In this document: positions 31,663-40,956 of the stretch, piece by piece
Layout: each line of letters opens with the position of its first letter
Numbering within the stretch: position 1 is the first letter of the stretch
Assembly (NCBI RefSeq): GCF_015476235.1
Contig: NZ_CP064338.1
Location: 1,674,001 to 1,738,000, forward strand
Direction: 5' to 3'
Source of the DNA: Caldimonas thermodepolymerans
GTDB lineage: Bacteria; Pseudomonadota; Gammaproteobacteria; Burkholderiales; Burkholderiaceae_C
DNA: 64,000 nucleotides
Program-made: the position numbers and the translations under genes
Notes under the pieces: model-generated
Database searches by the model: none
The model's input: the letters and a program-made list of their open reading frames with translations, nothing else
What the model was told of the DNA's origin: nothing

Positions 31663-34600
31663 ACGGGGCCGCCTACCGTGTCGACAGCGCGCTGGTGGCG
31701 CGCGAGGAGTTCTACCGCATCGCCTGCGACCCGGCGCGCAGCGTGGTCGTCGAGGCCTGCGCCGGGGCCGGCAAGACCTGGATGCTGGTCTCGCGCATCC
31801 TGCGCGCGCTGCTCGACGGCGTGGAGCCGCAGCAGATCCTGGCGATCACGTTCACGAAGAAGGCCGCGGCCGAGATGCGCCACCGCCTGATGCAGTGGCT
31901 GGCGCAGTTCGCCGCCTGCAGCGAGGAGCAGCGCGTGCAGGAGCTGGTGGCGCGCGGCCTGGACCCGGCGGCGGCGCGCCGCCAGGCGCCGGTGCTGGGC
32001 GGGTTGTACGAGCGCCTGCTGTGCAGCCCGCAGGCGGTCGAGATCCGCACCTTCCACGCCTGGTTCTCGCAGCTGATGCGCGCGGCGCCGCTCGAGGTGC
32101 TGGACGAGCTGGGCCTGCCGCCGCAGGCCGAGCTGCTCGAGGACGTCGAGGAACTCAAGCCCCAGGCCTGGCGGCAGTTCCTCGCGGCGGTCGCGGCCGA
32201 CGAGGCGCTGCGCGCCGACTTCGAGGCGCTGGTGCTGCAGCGCGGCCGGCACACCGCGCAGCAATGGCTGCTCAACGTGATCGACAAGCGCGTGGAGTTC
32301 GAGCTGGCCGCGCGGCACGGCGTGCTGGAGCGCAGCGTGCCGCCCGCCGCGGCGCTGGATGCGGCGTACGCGGGGCTTTCGCATCCCGCGCAGCGCGTGC
32401 GCTCGCCGGCGGTCGCCTCGCTGCTGCGCGAGGTTGCGCAGGCGCTGGGGCGACAGGGCAAGGCCACGCCGCAGAAGCAGGCCGCGCTGTTGCAACAGGC
32501 GCTGGAGGAGGCCGACGACCTGCGCTGCGTCGAGGGGGCGTTCGCCGCGCTGTGCACCAAGGCCGGCGAGCCGCGCAAGCACCTCGATGCGCCCGGCCTC
32601 GACGAGGCCGTGGCCTTCCTGCGCGACATCCGGGTCGCGGTCGTGCAGCACGAGGCGCACCTGGAGCACCAGCGCATGGTGCGGCTGGCGCAGGTGCTGC
32701 TCGAGCAGTACGCGCGCGTCAAGCGCGCACGCGGACTGGCCGACATGGCCGACCTGGAGCGCTGCGCGCTGCGGCTGCTGCAGGACGTGCAGCTGGCCGG
32801 CTGGCTGCAGGAGCGGCTGGACGCGCGCATCCGCCAGGTGCTGATCGACGAGTTCCAGGACACCAACCCGCTGCAATGGCAGGCGCTGTCGAGCTGGCTG
32901 GGGTCCTACGCCGGCGCGGGCGGTGGCGCGAGCGGCCAGCAGCCGCCCGGCATCTTCATCGTCGGCGACCCGAAGCAGAGCATCTACCGCTTCCGCCGCG
33001 CCGAGCCGCGCGTCTTCGACGCCGCGAAGGAACTGGTGCGCGAGCTCGGCGGTGCGGTGCTGGCCTGCGACCACACGCGGCGCAACGCGCCGGGCGTGCT
33101 CGAGGCGGTCAACGCGGTGTTCCGCGCGGCGCAGGACGAGCGCGCCTACGGCGAGTTCCGCGCCCACACCACCGAGCCGGGGCATGCGCATGCGGGCGAG
33201 GTGGCGGCGATCGAGCGGGTGGAGCGCCCGGCCAAGGAGACGGCGGAGGAGGGCGAGGCCGGCTGGCGCGACAGCCTCGTCACGCCGCGCCACGAGCCCG
33301 AGGTACTGCTGCGCCTGCAGGAGGCGCGCCGCGTGGCCGGCCACATCGCGCGGTTGGTCGCGCAGGGCCGCCGGCCGGGCGACATCTTCGTGCTCAGCCG
33401 CAAGCGCGCCAGCCTGCGCGTGCTGGCCGAGGCGCTGCGCGAGCTGCACCTGCCGTTCGCCACGCCCGAGGACAGCGTGCTGATGGACGCGCTGGAGGTG
33501 CGCGACGTGGTGGCGCTGCTGGATGCGCTGGTCTCGCCGCAGCACGACCTGTCGCTGGCCCATGCGCTGCGCTCGCCGATCTTCGGCGCGAGCGACGCGG
33601 ACCTGGTCGCGCTGGCGCAGGCGGCGCGCGCGGGAGGCCGCGGCTGGATGCAGGCGCTGGCCGGATTGCCCGAGGAGGCGCTGAGCCCGGCGCTGCAGCG
33701 TGCGCGCCGGCTGCTGGCCGCCTGGCGCGAGGACGCGCTGCGCCTGCCGCCGCACGACCTGCTCGACCGCATCGTGGCCCAGGGCGAGCTGCGCGCGCGT
33801 TATGCCGCGGCCGTCCCGGCCGAGCTGCGCAGCGCGGCGCTCGCGCACCTGGACGCCTTGCTGGCGCTGGCGCTGGAGCTGGACGGCGGCCGCTACGCGA
33901 CGCCGTACAAGCTGGTGCGCGCGCTGCGCCGCCGGCCGCTGAGCGTGAAGTCGCGCACCGACGCGCAGGCGGTGCAGCTGCTGACCGTCCACGGCGCCAA
34001 GGGGCTGGAGGCGCCGGTGGTCTTCATCATGGACACCGACAGCGCCAGCGACCGCCCCGAGCGGACCACCGCGCTGATCGACTGGCCGGCCGAGGCGGCC
34101 TGCCCGGACTGCTTCGCCTTCATCGCGTCCGAGGCGCGCGTGCCGCCGAGCCTGGCTGCGGTGCTGGAGCACGAGCGCCAGGCGCGTGCCCGCGAGGAGC
34201 TCAACGGGCTGTACGTGGCGATGACCCGCGCGCGCGAGCAGCTGGTCTTCAGCGCCACCGCGCCGCACCGGCGCCCGTCCGAGCGCACCTGGTGGGAGCG
34301 CATCGGTGAGGTGCCGGGCGTGGTGCGCTGGGAGGGCGAGCCGGAGCCGGCACCGGCGGCTGCAGCCGGGCCGGGCGCTGCGGCGCCGCTCGTGCTGTGC
34401 GAGCTGCCGGCGCTGCCGCGTGCGGCCGAGGCCGTGGCGCCGTCCGTGCCGCAGGCGGCCACGACCGCCCGCGTGGGCGAGGCCGTGCACCGTGCGCTGG
34501 AGTGGCTGACGGCGCGGCCCGACCCGCTCGACGGCTGGCGCGAGACCGTGGCCGCCGCGGCGCGGGCATTCGGGCTGGACGACTCGCAGCGCGCCCACGC

Positions 34601-34943
34601 CGAGCACGTGGTCGCCCGGGTGCTGACAAGCGATGCGTTCCGGCCGTTCCTGGCCGGCGAGCGGCTGCGCTGGGCCGGCAACGAGGTGCCGCTCGCCCAT
34701 GGCGGGCAGGTGCTGCGGGTGGACCGGCTGGTGCAGCTGGCCGACGGCGAGGGCTGCCAGTGGTGGGTGCTGGACTACAAGCTCGACCACGCCCCGCACG
34801 AGCTGGCAGCCTACCGCGAGCAGCTGGCGCGCTACCGCGAGGCGGTGCGCGAGGCGCTGGCCGGACGCGAGCCGCATGCGCAGGTGCAGGTGCGCGCCGC
34901 CTTCGTGACCGGGCGCGGGGAGGTGATCGAGCTGCCGGCCTGA
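31659..34943 (+). CDS. addA: AddA-type UvrD-like helicase/exonuclease subunit
   Basis: A 1094-aa superfamily 1 helicase. Walker A is ACAGAGKTWML (K39), motif Ia includes ITFTKKAAAEMRHRL, and Walker B is VLIDEFQDTN (D397, E398). Motif III includes FIVGDPKQSIYRFRRAE, motif V is LLTVHGAKGLEAPVV, and motif VI is GLYVAMTRAREQLVF. A C-terminal nuclease domain has VDRLVQLADG and WVLDYKLD (D1039, K1041). The layout is that of AddA rather than RecB, and no recC or recD is nearby. It starts within the addB stop codon. Confidence 0.88.
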   Translation: MNGAAYRVDSALVAREEFYRIACDPARSVVVEACAGAGKTWMLVSRILRALLDGVEPQQILAITFTKKAAAEMRHRLMQWLAQFAACSEEQRVQELVARGLDPAAARRQAPVLGGLYERLLCSPQAVEIRTFHAWFSQLMRAAPLEVLDELGLPPQAELLEDVEELKPQAWRQFLAAVAADEALRADFEALVLQRGRHTAQQWLLNVIDKRVEFELAARHGVLERSVPPAAALDAAYAGLSHPAQRVRSPAVASLLREVAQALGRQGKATPQKQAALLQQALEEADDLRCVEGAFAALCTKAGEPRKHLDAPGLDEAVAFLRDIRVAVVQHEAHLEHQRMVRLAQVLLEQYARVKRARGLADMADLERCALRLLQDVQLAGWLQERLDARIRQVLIDEFQDTNPLQWQALSSWLGSYAGAGGGASGQQPPGIFIVGDPKQSIYRFRRAEPRVFDAAKELVRELGGAVLACDHTRRNAPGVLEAVNAVFRAAQDERAYGEFRAHTTEPGHAHAGEVAAIERVERPAKETAEEGEAGWRDSLVTPRHEPEVLLRLQEARRVAGHIARLVAQGRRPGDIFVLSRKRASLRVLAEALRELHLPFATPEDSVLMDALEVRDVVALLDALVSPQHDLSLAHALRSPIFGASDADLVALAQAARAGGRGWMQALAGLPEEALSPALQRARRLLAAWREDALRLPPHDLLDRIVAQGELRARYAAAVPAELRSAALAHLDALLALALELDGGRYATPYKLVRALRRRPLSVKSRTDAQAVQLLTVHGAKGLEAPVVFIMDTDSASDRPERTTALIDWPAEAACPDCFAFIASEARVPPSLAAVLEHERQARAREELNGLYVAMTRAREQLVFSATAPHRRPSERTWWERIGEVPGVVRWEGEPEPAPAAAAGPGAAAPLVLCELPALPRAAEAVAPSVPQAATTARVGEAVHRALEWLTARPDPLDGWRETVAAAARAFGLDDSQRAHAEHVVARVLTSDAFRPFLAGERLRWAGNEVPLAHGGQVLRVDRLVQLADGEGCQWWVLDYKLDHAPHELAAYREQLARYREAVREALAGREPHAQVQVRAAFVTGRGEVIELPA

Positions 34944-35106
34944 GCCGGCGGCCGTGCAGAACGGCGGGCAGAGCGGCCGTTCGTGCGAATTGCTGCCCGT
35001 CCGACCGCTTGTTCGCGCCTTACCCTGGTGCCCCGGCGTGGTGCAATGCGCGATGCGGGGCACCGGGCGCCCCGGCGAGACGGGCAGGCATAGATCTGAG
35101 CTGAAC

Positions 35107-37353
35107 GTGGCCATCGAGGACGAGACGCTTTCCAACTCCGCACAGACGCTGGGGCGCTACCGCCTGCTGCGCGCTGCCTGGCGCACGCACGACAGCAGCT
35201 GGTGGATCGCCCACGACCCGCAGCGCGGCGAGGTGTTGCTGCAGCTGCGTCGCCGGCCCGCTCGCGGGGCCGATCCGCTCGCCTGGCGCCAGGCCGCCGG
35301 CCCGGTCCTGGCGCTGCGCCATGCCAACATCCTCCCGGTGCTGGACGCCCGTATCGAGGACGACCAGCCGGTGCTCGTCGCGGAGGCCGTGCCGGGGGTG
35401 AACCTCGCCCAGTGGCTCGCCGAGCACGAGACCATGGCGCCGCGCCAGGCCGTGTTGACCATCATCGGCGTGCTCGACGGGCTGGCCCACGCCCATGCCG
35501 CCGGGGTGGTCCATGGCCGCATCGAGCCCGCTGCGGTGCTGCTCGATGCCACCGGCCGCCCGCGCCTGACCGATTTCGCCCTGGGCCACGCGCCGGTGGA
35601 CCCGGCCGGCCTGCCGACCGCCAGCGGCCTGTACCTCGCCCCGGAGGTGCTGCAGGGCGCGGCGCCGGACGTGCGCTCGGACCTGCATGGCGTGGGGCTG
35701 GTGCTCCATGAGCTGCTCACCGGCCGTCCGGCGGTGCACGACGGCAGCCCGCAGCGCGCGATCGCGCGCATGCTGCAGGACGACCTGGTCCTGCCGCCCG
35801 GCTTCGCCTACGTGGAGCACGGCGAGGCGCAGCTGCGTGCGCTGCTCGGACGCTGCCTGGCGCGCGACCCGGCGCAGCGCTTCGCCAGCGCGGCCGAGCT
35901 GCGCGATGCGCTGCAGGAGTGGCTGACCCCTGCGCTGCTCGAGGGCAGTGCCGACAGCCGGGCCACGCTCACGCTCAACAGCCTGATGCGCCGCACCGCA
36001 CAGCACCCGGACCTGCCGGTGCAGACCGAGGTGGTGCGGCGCGTGCGGCGCCTGGTCGCGGCCGAGAAGGTCAACCTGGACGAGATCGCGCGCGCGGTGC
36101 TGGAGGACGTGGCCTTCACGCTCAAGCTGCTGCGCATGACCAACGCCGCCTACTTCAGCTCGGTGGGCGGCGGCACCATCACCACCGTCTCGCGCGCCGT
36201 GGCGCTGCTTGGCTTCATGGCGGTGCGCGACCTGGCCGGAGCCCTGCCCACGCTGGACGACCTGCCCGACCGGGCCCAGGCCGAGGCCCTGCGCGCCGAG
36301 TACCTGCGCTGCCGCAGCGCGGGCCGCCTGGCCGCACGCCTGTGCCCGACGCAGGCCGAGGAGGAACCGTCCTGCATCGTCGCGATGCTGCAGAACCTGG
36401 GGCGCACGCTGGTGCAGTGCTACCTGCCGGAGCAGGCGACCCAGGTACGCCAGCTCACGCACAGCAAGGGTCGCAGCGAGGCCGACGCCGCGCTGGCGGT
36501 GCTCGGGATGAGTTTCGAGGACCTGGGGTGCAGCGTCGCGCGCACCTGGGGGCTGCCGGAAGTGCTGATCTCCGCGATGCGCCGGCCAGGTGGTGCCGTG
36601 CGCCCGCCCGAGCGGCGCGGTGACTGGTTCCGCCTGCTGGGCAGCCTGGGCAACGAGCTGGTCGAGCTGCGGCTGCGGCCGGATCGCCGCGAGCGCATCG
36701 CGCAGCACCACGCCGCGGTCGAACGCTACGCCAAGGCGCTGGGGTTGACGAGCCGCCAGGTCTGGGAGGCCGCCGACGCGAGCGCGCCGAGCGCACCGGC
36801 GGCCGCGACGCCGGCCGGCGAACCGGCCACCCCGAGTCCCGCCGATGCGCTGGCCGGCGCCGTCTCGCAGCTGCGCGCGGCGCTCGCCTTGCCGTACGAC
36901 ACCCATGCCCTGCTGCTGGTGGCCGGCGACGCGATGTACCGCGCGCTGGGCTGCCGCCGGGTCGTGATCGCGCTGCGCGAGGCCGACGGCGAGACGCTGG
37001 CGGCCCGCCACGCCTGGGGCACGGACGCCGAGGCGCTCAAGTCGCAGTTCCGCTTCAGCCTGCGCGACGAGCGCGACGCGTTCAGCGCGCTGTGCCGCAA
37101 GGGAGCCGACACGCTGATCCGCGACGCCGCCGCGCCGGCCTTCGAGTCGCGCCTGCCGGCCTGGTACCGCCGTCACGTCAACGGCGCGACCTTCCTGCTG
37201 CTGCCGCTGATGCACGAGGGCCAGCCGCTGGGGCTGATCTACCTGGACAAGGCCGAGCCGGACAGCCTGCAGCTGCCGGCGCAGGAGCTCGGCCTGCTGC
37301 GTGCACTGCGCGACGAGGTGCAGCGCGCGCTTGCGCCGGCCCCGCCGGCCTGA
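35107..37353 (+). CDS. Degenerate Ser/Thr kinase - HDOD - GAF fusion protein
   Basis: A 748-aa three-part protein. Residues ~15-285 have a protein kinase fold (LRHANILPVLDARIEDDQPVL, then APEVLQG, DVRSDLHGVGLVLHELLTGRP), but the catalytic loop reads HGR (136-138) instead of HRD. The Lys and Asn that follow in HRDxKPxN are replaced (E140, A143), and DFG is DFA (156-158). A predicted pseudokinase. Residues ~290-490 are an HDOD domain (LKLLRMTNAAYFSS, SRAVALLGFMAVRDLA). Residues ~590-745 look like GAF (HALLLVAGDAMYRAL, FLLLPLMHEGQPLGLIYLDK). Probably a cytosolic signalling adaptor. The GTG at 35107 is uncertain; an in-frame ATG at 35053 is the alternative. Confidence 0.75.
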   Translation: MAIEDETLSNSAQTLGRYRLLRAAWRTHDSSWWIAHDPQRGEVLLQLRRRPARGADPLAWRQAAGPVLALRHANILPVLDARIEDDQPVLVAEAVPGVNLAQWLAEHETMAPRQAVLTIIGVLDGLAHAHAAGVVHGRIEPAAVLLDATGRPRLTDFALGHAPVDPAGLPTASGLYLAPEVLQGAAPDVRSDLHGVGLVLHELLTGRPAVHDGSPQRAIARMLQDDLVLPPGFAYVEHGEAQLRALLGRCLARDPAQRFASAAELRDALQEWLTPALLEGSADSRATLTLNSLMRRTAQHPDLPVQTEVVRRVRRLVAAEKVNLDEIARAVLEDVAFTLKLLRMTNAAYFSSVGGGTITTVSRAVALLGFMAVRDLAGALPTLDDLPDRAQAEALRAEYLRCRSAGRLAARLCPTQAEEEPSCIVAMLQNLGRTLVQCYLPEQATQVRQLTHSKGRSEADAALAVLGMSFEDLGCSVARTWGLPEVLISAMRRPGGAVRPPERRGDWFRLLGSLGNELVELRLRPDRRERIAQHHAAVERYAKALGLTSRQVWEAADASAPSAPAAATPAGEPATPSPADALAGAVSQLRAALALPYDTHALLLVAGDAMYRALGCRRVVIALREADGETLAARHAWGTDAEALKSQFRFSLRDERDAFSALCRKGADTLIRDAAAPAFESRLPAWYRRHVNGATFLLLPLMHEGQPLGLIYLDKAEPDSLQLPAQELGLLRALRDEVQRALAPAPPA

Positions 37354-37450
37354 GGGGCCCTCCGGGCGCGGCGCCGTGTTCCAATAGCCCCGAGCGGCTG
37401 CCGTCGGGCGGGACGGCACGGCCGCAGGACATCCTGAAGGAGCGGCGACG

Positions 37451-38347
37451 ATGCAAACCTCCGTGCAGACCGTGCTGGCGGCGACGGACTTCTCCGAACA
37501 TGCCGAGCGGGCCGTGCAGCGGGCGGCCCGGTTGGCGGCCGAACGCCGGGCCCGGCTGTGCCTGCTGCATGTGGTCGACCCGAGCGGCTTCCACGCGATC
37601 GGCCAGTGGCTGACCCCCACGCTGGACGTGGGCGTGACCTTCGTGACGCAGGCGCAGGCGGCGCTGGACGCCCAGGCGCAGGCGCTGCGCGAGCGGCACG
37701 GCATCGAGGTGGAGGCCCGCGTGGTGACCGGCGACCCGCTCGAGGAAACCCGCGACGCCGCGGCCCAGGCCGACCTGCTGGTGCTGGGGGCCCAGGGGGT
37801 GCATCCGGTGCGCGCCCTGGTGGTGGGCACCACCGCCGACCGGCTGCTGCGCAAGTCGGTGCGACCGCTGCTGGTCGTCAAGCAGGATGCCGGGCGCGCC
37901 TACCGCCGCGTGCTGGTGCCGGTGGACTTCTCGCCGTACTCGGTGGCGGCGCTGCAGGCCGCGCTCGCGCTGGCGCCGCAGGCGGCGGTCGAGGTGTTCC
38001 ATGTCTTCGACACCAGCTACGAGGGCAAGCTGCGCCTGGCCGGCGTCGGCGACAGCGACATCATCGAGCACCGGGTGCGCGCGCGGCAGGACGCGCTGGA
38101 GCGCCTGAACGCGCTGGTCGCCGGCCTCGGCACCGACGCGCAGCGCATCTCGGTCGCGGTGGACCACGGCGACGTGCCGATGCTGCTGCAGCATCGCGTC
38201 GAACAGTTCGCCCCCGACCTGGTCGCGATCGGCAAGCATGGGCAGTCGTTCATGGAGGACCTGCTGCTGGGCAGCGTGACCCGCCACGTGGTGGCCGAGT
38301 CCGCCTGCGACGTGCTGGTCGTGCCGCGCGGCGCCGGACAGGGCTGA
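37451..38347 (+). CDS. Universal stress protein with two UspA domains
   Basis: A 298-aa tandem Usp protein. The first domain (residues 5-142) begins TVLAATDFSEHAERAVQRA and ends RKSVRPLLVVK. The second (about 150-295) begins RRVLVPVDFSPYSVAAL and ends ESACDVLVVPRG. The ATP-binding glycine motif is partly kept in both: VLGAQGVHPVRALVVGTTADRLL and AIGKHGQSFMEDLLLGSVTRHV. AAGGAG lies 9-14 bases before the ATG. It faces the YbaL-type antiporter gene; tandem Usp proteins are often near ion transporters, but a functional link is speculative. Confidence 0.9.
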   Translation: MQTSVQTVLAATDFSEHAERAVQRAARLAAERRARLCLLHVVDPSGFHAIGQWLTPTLDVGVTFVTQAQAALDAQAQALRERHGIEVEARVVTGDPLEETRDAAAQADLLVLGAQGVHPVRALVVGTTADRLLRKSVRPLLVVKQDAGRAYRRVLVPVDFSPYSVAALQAALALAPQAAVEVFHVFDTSYEGKLRLAGVGDSDIIEHRVRARQDALERLNALVAGLGTDAQRISVAVDHGDVPMLLQHRVEQFAPDLVAIGKHGQSFMEDLLLGSVTRHVVAESACDVLVVPRGAGQG

Positions 38348-38359
38348 GCGCCGCGCCTT

Positions 38360-40066
38360 TCAGGGTGCGCGGTTGCGCGCGGCCAGCCGCTCCAGCGTGT
38401 GGCGGGCCATCGAGTCGCCCAGCTCGGTCTCGCCGACGAACACCCGGCCCACCAGCTCCTTCTGCAGCAGGGCGGCTTCCTCGTCGTTGTGGCTGCGCAC
38501 CAGCGTCTCGATGCCCGGGTTGAGGGTGCGCGCGGTCTCGATCATCTGGCGCACCTCGACGGTCTCGGGCGTGGCGATCACCAGCAGGCTGGCGTCGGCG
38601 ATGTGGGCCTGGATCAGCACCGCCGGGTCGGTGGCGTTGCCCGAGACGGCCGGGATGCCGGCCTCGCGCAGCTTCTCGACCAGCTCGCGGTTCTGCTCGG
38701 CCACCACGTAGGGGATGCCGTGCGCGTCCAGCGCCGAGGCGATGCGGCGCCCGACGCGCCCGTAGCCGACCAGCACGACCTGCTTGGACAGGTACTTGCG
38801 GTCGGTGGTCATCGGCAGCTCGGCCAGCGGGTCGTCGCGGCTGTGCAGCTTGCGCGCCAGCTCCGAGTGCTCCAGCACCCAGCGCTGGATCGGCTCGATG
38901 CCGGCGAACACCAGCGGGTTCAGCGCGATCGAGATCAGCGCGCCGGCCAGGATCAGGCTCTGGCCTTCGACCGGCAGCATGCCCAGCGCCGCCCCCAGCC
39001 CGGCCAGGATGAACGAGAACTCGCCGATCTGGGCCAGGCTCGCGGACACGGTCAGCGCCGTGTTGAGCGGGTAGCCGAAGGCCAGCACCAGTGCCGCGGC
39101 GGCAAGCGACTTGCCGACCATGATGATGCCGACCACCGCCAGCACCTGCAGCGGCTGCTCGACCAGCACGCGGGGGTCGAACAGCATGCCCACCGAGACG
39201 AAGAACAGCACCGCGAACGCGTCGCGCAGCGGCAGCGACTCCTCGGCCGCGCGGTGGCTGAACTCCGACTCGCGCATCACCATCCCGGCGAAGAAGGCGC
39301 CCAGCGCGAAGGACACGCCGAACAGCGACGACGAGACGTAGGCGATGCTGACCGCCGCGGCGATCACGCACAGGGTGAACAGCTCGCGCGAGCCGGTGCG
39401 CGCCACCTGCCACAGCACCCAGGGGAACACCCGCCGGCCGACGATGAGCATCAGCGCGATGAAGGCGGCCACCTGCGCCAGCGTGCCCAGCAGCGTGCGC
39501 CACAGGCTGGTGCCGGGAGTCGGGGCCGTCTCGGCGTTGCCCAGCCAGGCGCCCAGCGGCGGCAGCAGCACCAGCACCAGCACCATGGCCAGGTCCTCGA
39601 CCACCAGCCAGCCGACCGCGATGCGGCCGTTCATCGTGTCGAGCAGCCCGCGGTTTTCCAGCGCCTTGAGCAGCACCACGGTGCTGGCGACCGACAGGCA
39701 CAGGCCGAACACCAGCGCGCCGCCCAGGCTCCAGCCCCACCACATCGCGACCCCCAGCGCCAGCACGGTGGCCGCGGCGATCTGTGCGACCGCACCGGGC
39801 AGCGCGATCTTGCGCACGGCAAGCAGGTCCTTCAGCGAAAAATGCAGGCCGACCCCGAACATCAGCAGCATCACGCCGATCTCGGCGAGCTGCGAGGCGA
39901 TCGAGGTGTCGGCGACGAAGCCGGGCGTATGCGGGCCGATGGCGATGCCGGCCAGCAGGTAGCCGACCAGCGCAGGCAGCTTCAGGCGCGAGGCGATGGA
40001 CCCGAGGATCAGGGCCAGCCCCAGGCCGGCCGCCACCGTCGTGATGAGGGACTCCGCATGCGGCAA
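38360..40066 (-). CDS. ybaL: YbaL/KefB-type monovalent cation:proton antiporter-2
   Basis: A 568-aa protein. The N-terminal half has about 12 transmembrane helices of the CPA2 family (LPALVGYLLAGIAIGPHTPGF, GVGLHFSLKDLLAVRKIA, GLCLSVASTVVLLKAL). A C-terminal RCK/TrkA-N domain contains the nucleotide-binding VLVGYGRVGRRIASAL. The arrangement closely follows E. coli YbaL (558 aa). The start is taken as TTG at 40066, since AAGGAG lies six bases upstream and the protein then begins (M)PHAESLITTV like YbaL. No ATG fits. Its role is presumably K+/H+ exchange under stress. Confidence 0.9.
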   Translation of the reverse strand: MPHAESLITTVAAGLGLALILGSIASRLKLPALVGYLLAGIAIGPHTPGFVADTSIASQLAEIGVMLLMFGVGLHFSLKDLLAVRKIALPGAVAQIAAATVLALGVAMWWGWSLGGALVFGLCLSVASTVVLLKALENRGLLDTMNGRIAVGWLVVEDLAMVLVLVLLPPLGAWLGNAETAPTPGTSLWRTLLGTLAQVAAFIALMLIVGRRVFPWVLWQVARTGSRELFTLCVIAAAVSIAYVSSSLFGVSFALGAFFAGMVMRESEFSHRAAEESLPLRDAFAVLFFVSVGMLFDPRVLVEQPLQVLAVVGIIMVGKSLAAAALVLAFGYPLNTALTVSASLAQIGEFSFILAGLGAALGMLPVEGQSLILAGALISIALNPLVFAGIEPIQRWVLEHSELARKLHSRDDPLAELPMTTDRKYLSKQVVLVGYGRVGRRIASALDAHGIPYVVAEQNRELVEKLREAGIPAVSGNATDPAVLIQAHIADASLLVIATPETVEVRQMIETARTLNPGIETLVRSHNDEEAALLQKELVGRVFVGETELGDSMARHTLERLAARNRAP

Positions 40067-40248
40067 AGAGGGCTCCTTTTCGTGGGGGTTCCTCCGCGGA
40101 CGCGGAGGTGCAGCGAGTCTAGCGTCAACCCGGGTGCGGGGCGGCGCTGTCAACTTCTGCATTTGTAGTGGACGGGGCGCACCGGCCACAAGCGGGCGCG
40201 CCGCTTGCTGGCCTTGCTGGGATCGGGATTCCTCCCATGGAGCATGCG

Positions 40249-40488
40249 ATGCAGACCCTGCGCGGACTACACACCCATGCGCTCACCGGCCGGGTGTTCG
40301 CCTGGCTCGGGCAGTACGAGGTGGAAGGCACGGAGGTGCGCTGGCAGGCGTGGATCGAGCGCGACGGCCGCCCGGTCGACCGGATCGAGGGACGCACGGT
40401 GTTCAACTCGGCCGACATGACGGCGGACAAGGCCGTGACCGTCGGGGTGCACAGCCGCATCGACGCGGCCGACTACGACGACCTCTGA
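40249..40488 (+). CDS. Small conserved-looking protein of unknown function
   Basis: A 79-aa soluble protein (MQTLRGLHTHALTGRVFAW ... RIDAADYDDL) rich in aromatic and acidic residues. It has no transmembrane segment and no motif I recognise. GGAG at 40239-40242 sits six bases before the ATG at 40249; an in-frame ATG at 40237 lacks such a site. Codon use is like its neighbours. The first of three small plus-strand genes; the next starts 47 bases after its stop. Confidence 0.6.
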   Translation: MQTLRGLHTHALTGRVFAWLGQYEVEGTEVRWQAWIERDGRPVDRIEGRTVFNSADMTADKAVTVGVHSRIDAADYDDL

Positions 40489-40535
40489 CGATGCGGCACC
40501 GCAGGTTCGCCGCCAGTGCCGCCCGGAAGCCGACC

Positions 40536-40754
40536 ATGGAGCTGCCGAAACTTCAGTGGATCCGCCGCTGCGCCCAGCGCTTCCTGGACACCAACCCCTG
40601 GCTGGACGCCGACCAGGCGATCACGCTGGCCGCCGGGCTGTGGCCGCTGGCCGACGAATGGCGCAGCCCGGAGGAGGCCGCCGACACCGAAGCCGCGGCC
40701 TGGGAGGACGATCCCGACGAGCCGCCGCCGGCCGCGCGGCGCACCTTGCACTGA
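40536..40754 (+). CDS. Small acidic hypothetical protein
   Basis: A 72-aa protein starting MELPKLQWIRRCAQRFLDTN with a mostly helical N-terminal half. The C-terminal stretch is very acidic and Pro-rich (EDDPDEPPPAARRTLH). GGAAG six bases before the ATG at 40536 makes this start better than an in-frame ATG at 40491. I do not recognise a family. It may be co-transcribed with the preceding 79-aa gene. Confidence 0.55.
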   Translation: MELPKLQWIRRCAQRFLDTNPWLDADQAITLAAGLWPLADEWRSPEEAADTEAAAWEDDPDEPPPAARRTLH

Positions 40755-40956
40755 CCTCCGGCGCCCGCCGTCGGCCCTGCGGGCGAATCCCCCCGATCCG
40801 GAAACGGGGTTTGCAATTCGCTTACCCACGTGGTCCGCGCATTGCTCAACATGGAGGCATCCGTGGCGGCAGTTGCGGCGACGCAAGACGCGCGTCGCGA
40901 CCGACGCTCAGACTGGAAGGGTGTCGACGGCAAGCGGCCGGTACGGGAGGTTGCAT

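Noticed and set aside
35020-37881. A 953-codon open frame on the minus strand opposite the kinase-HDOD-GAF gene
   Set aside because: Low-complexity Arg/Gln/His-rich translation with no domain. The opposite frame has coherent domains. It is a by-product of high GC at third codon positions; similar long antisense frames cover carB, rho, addAB and others.
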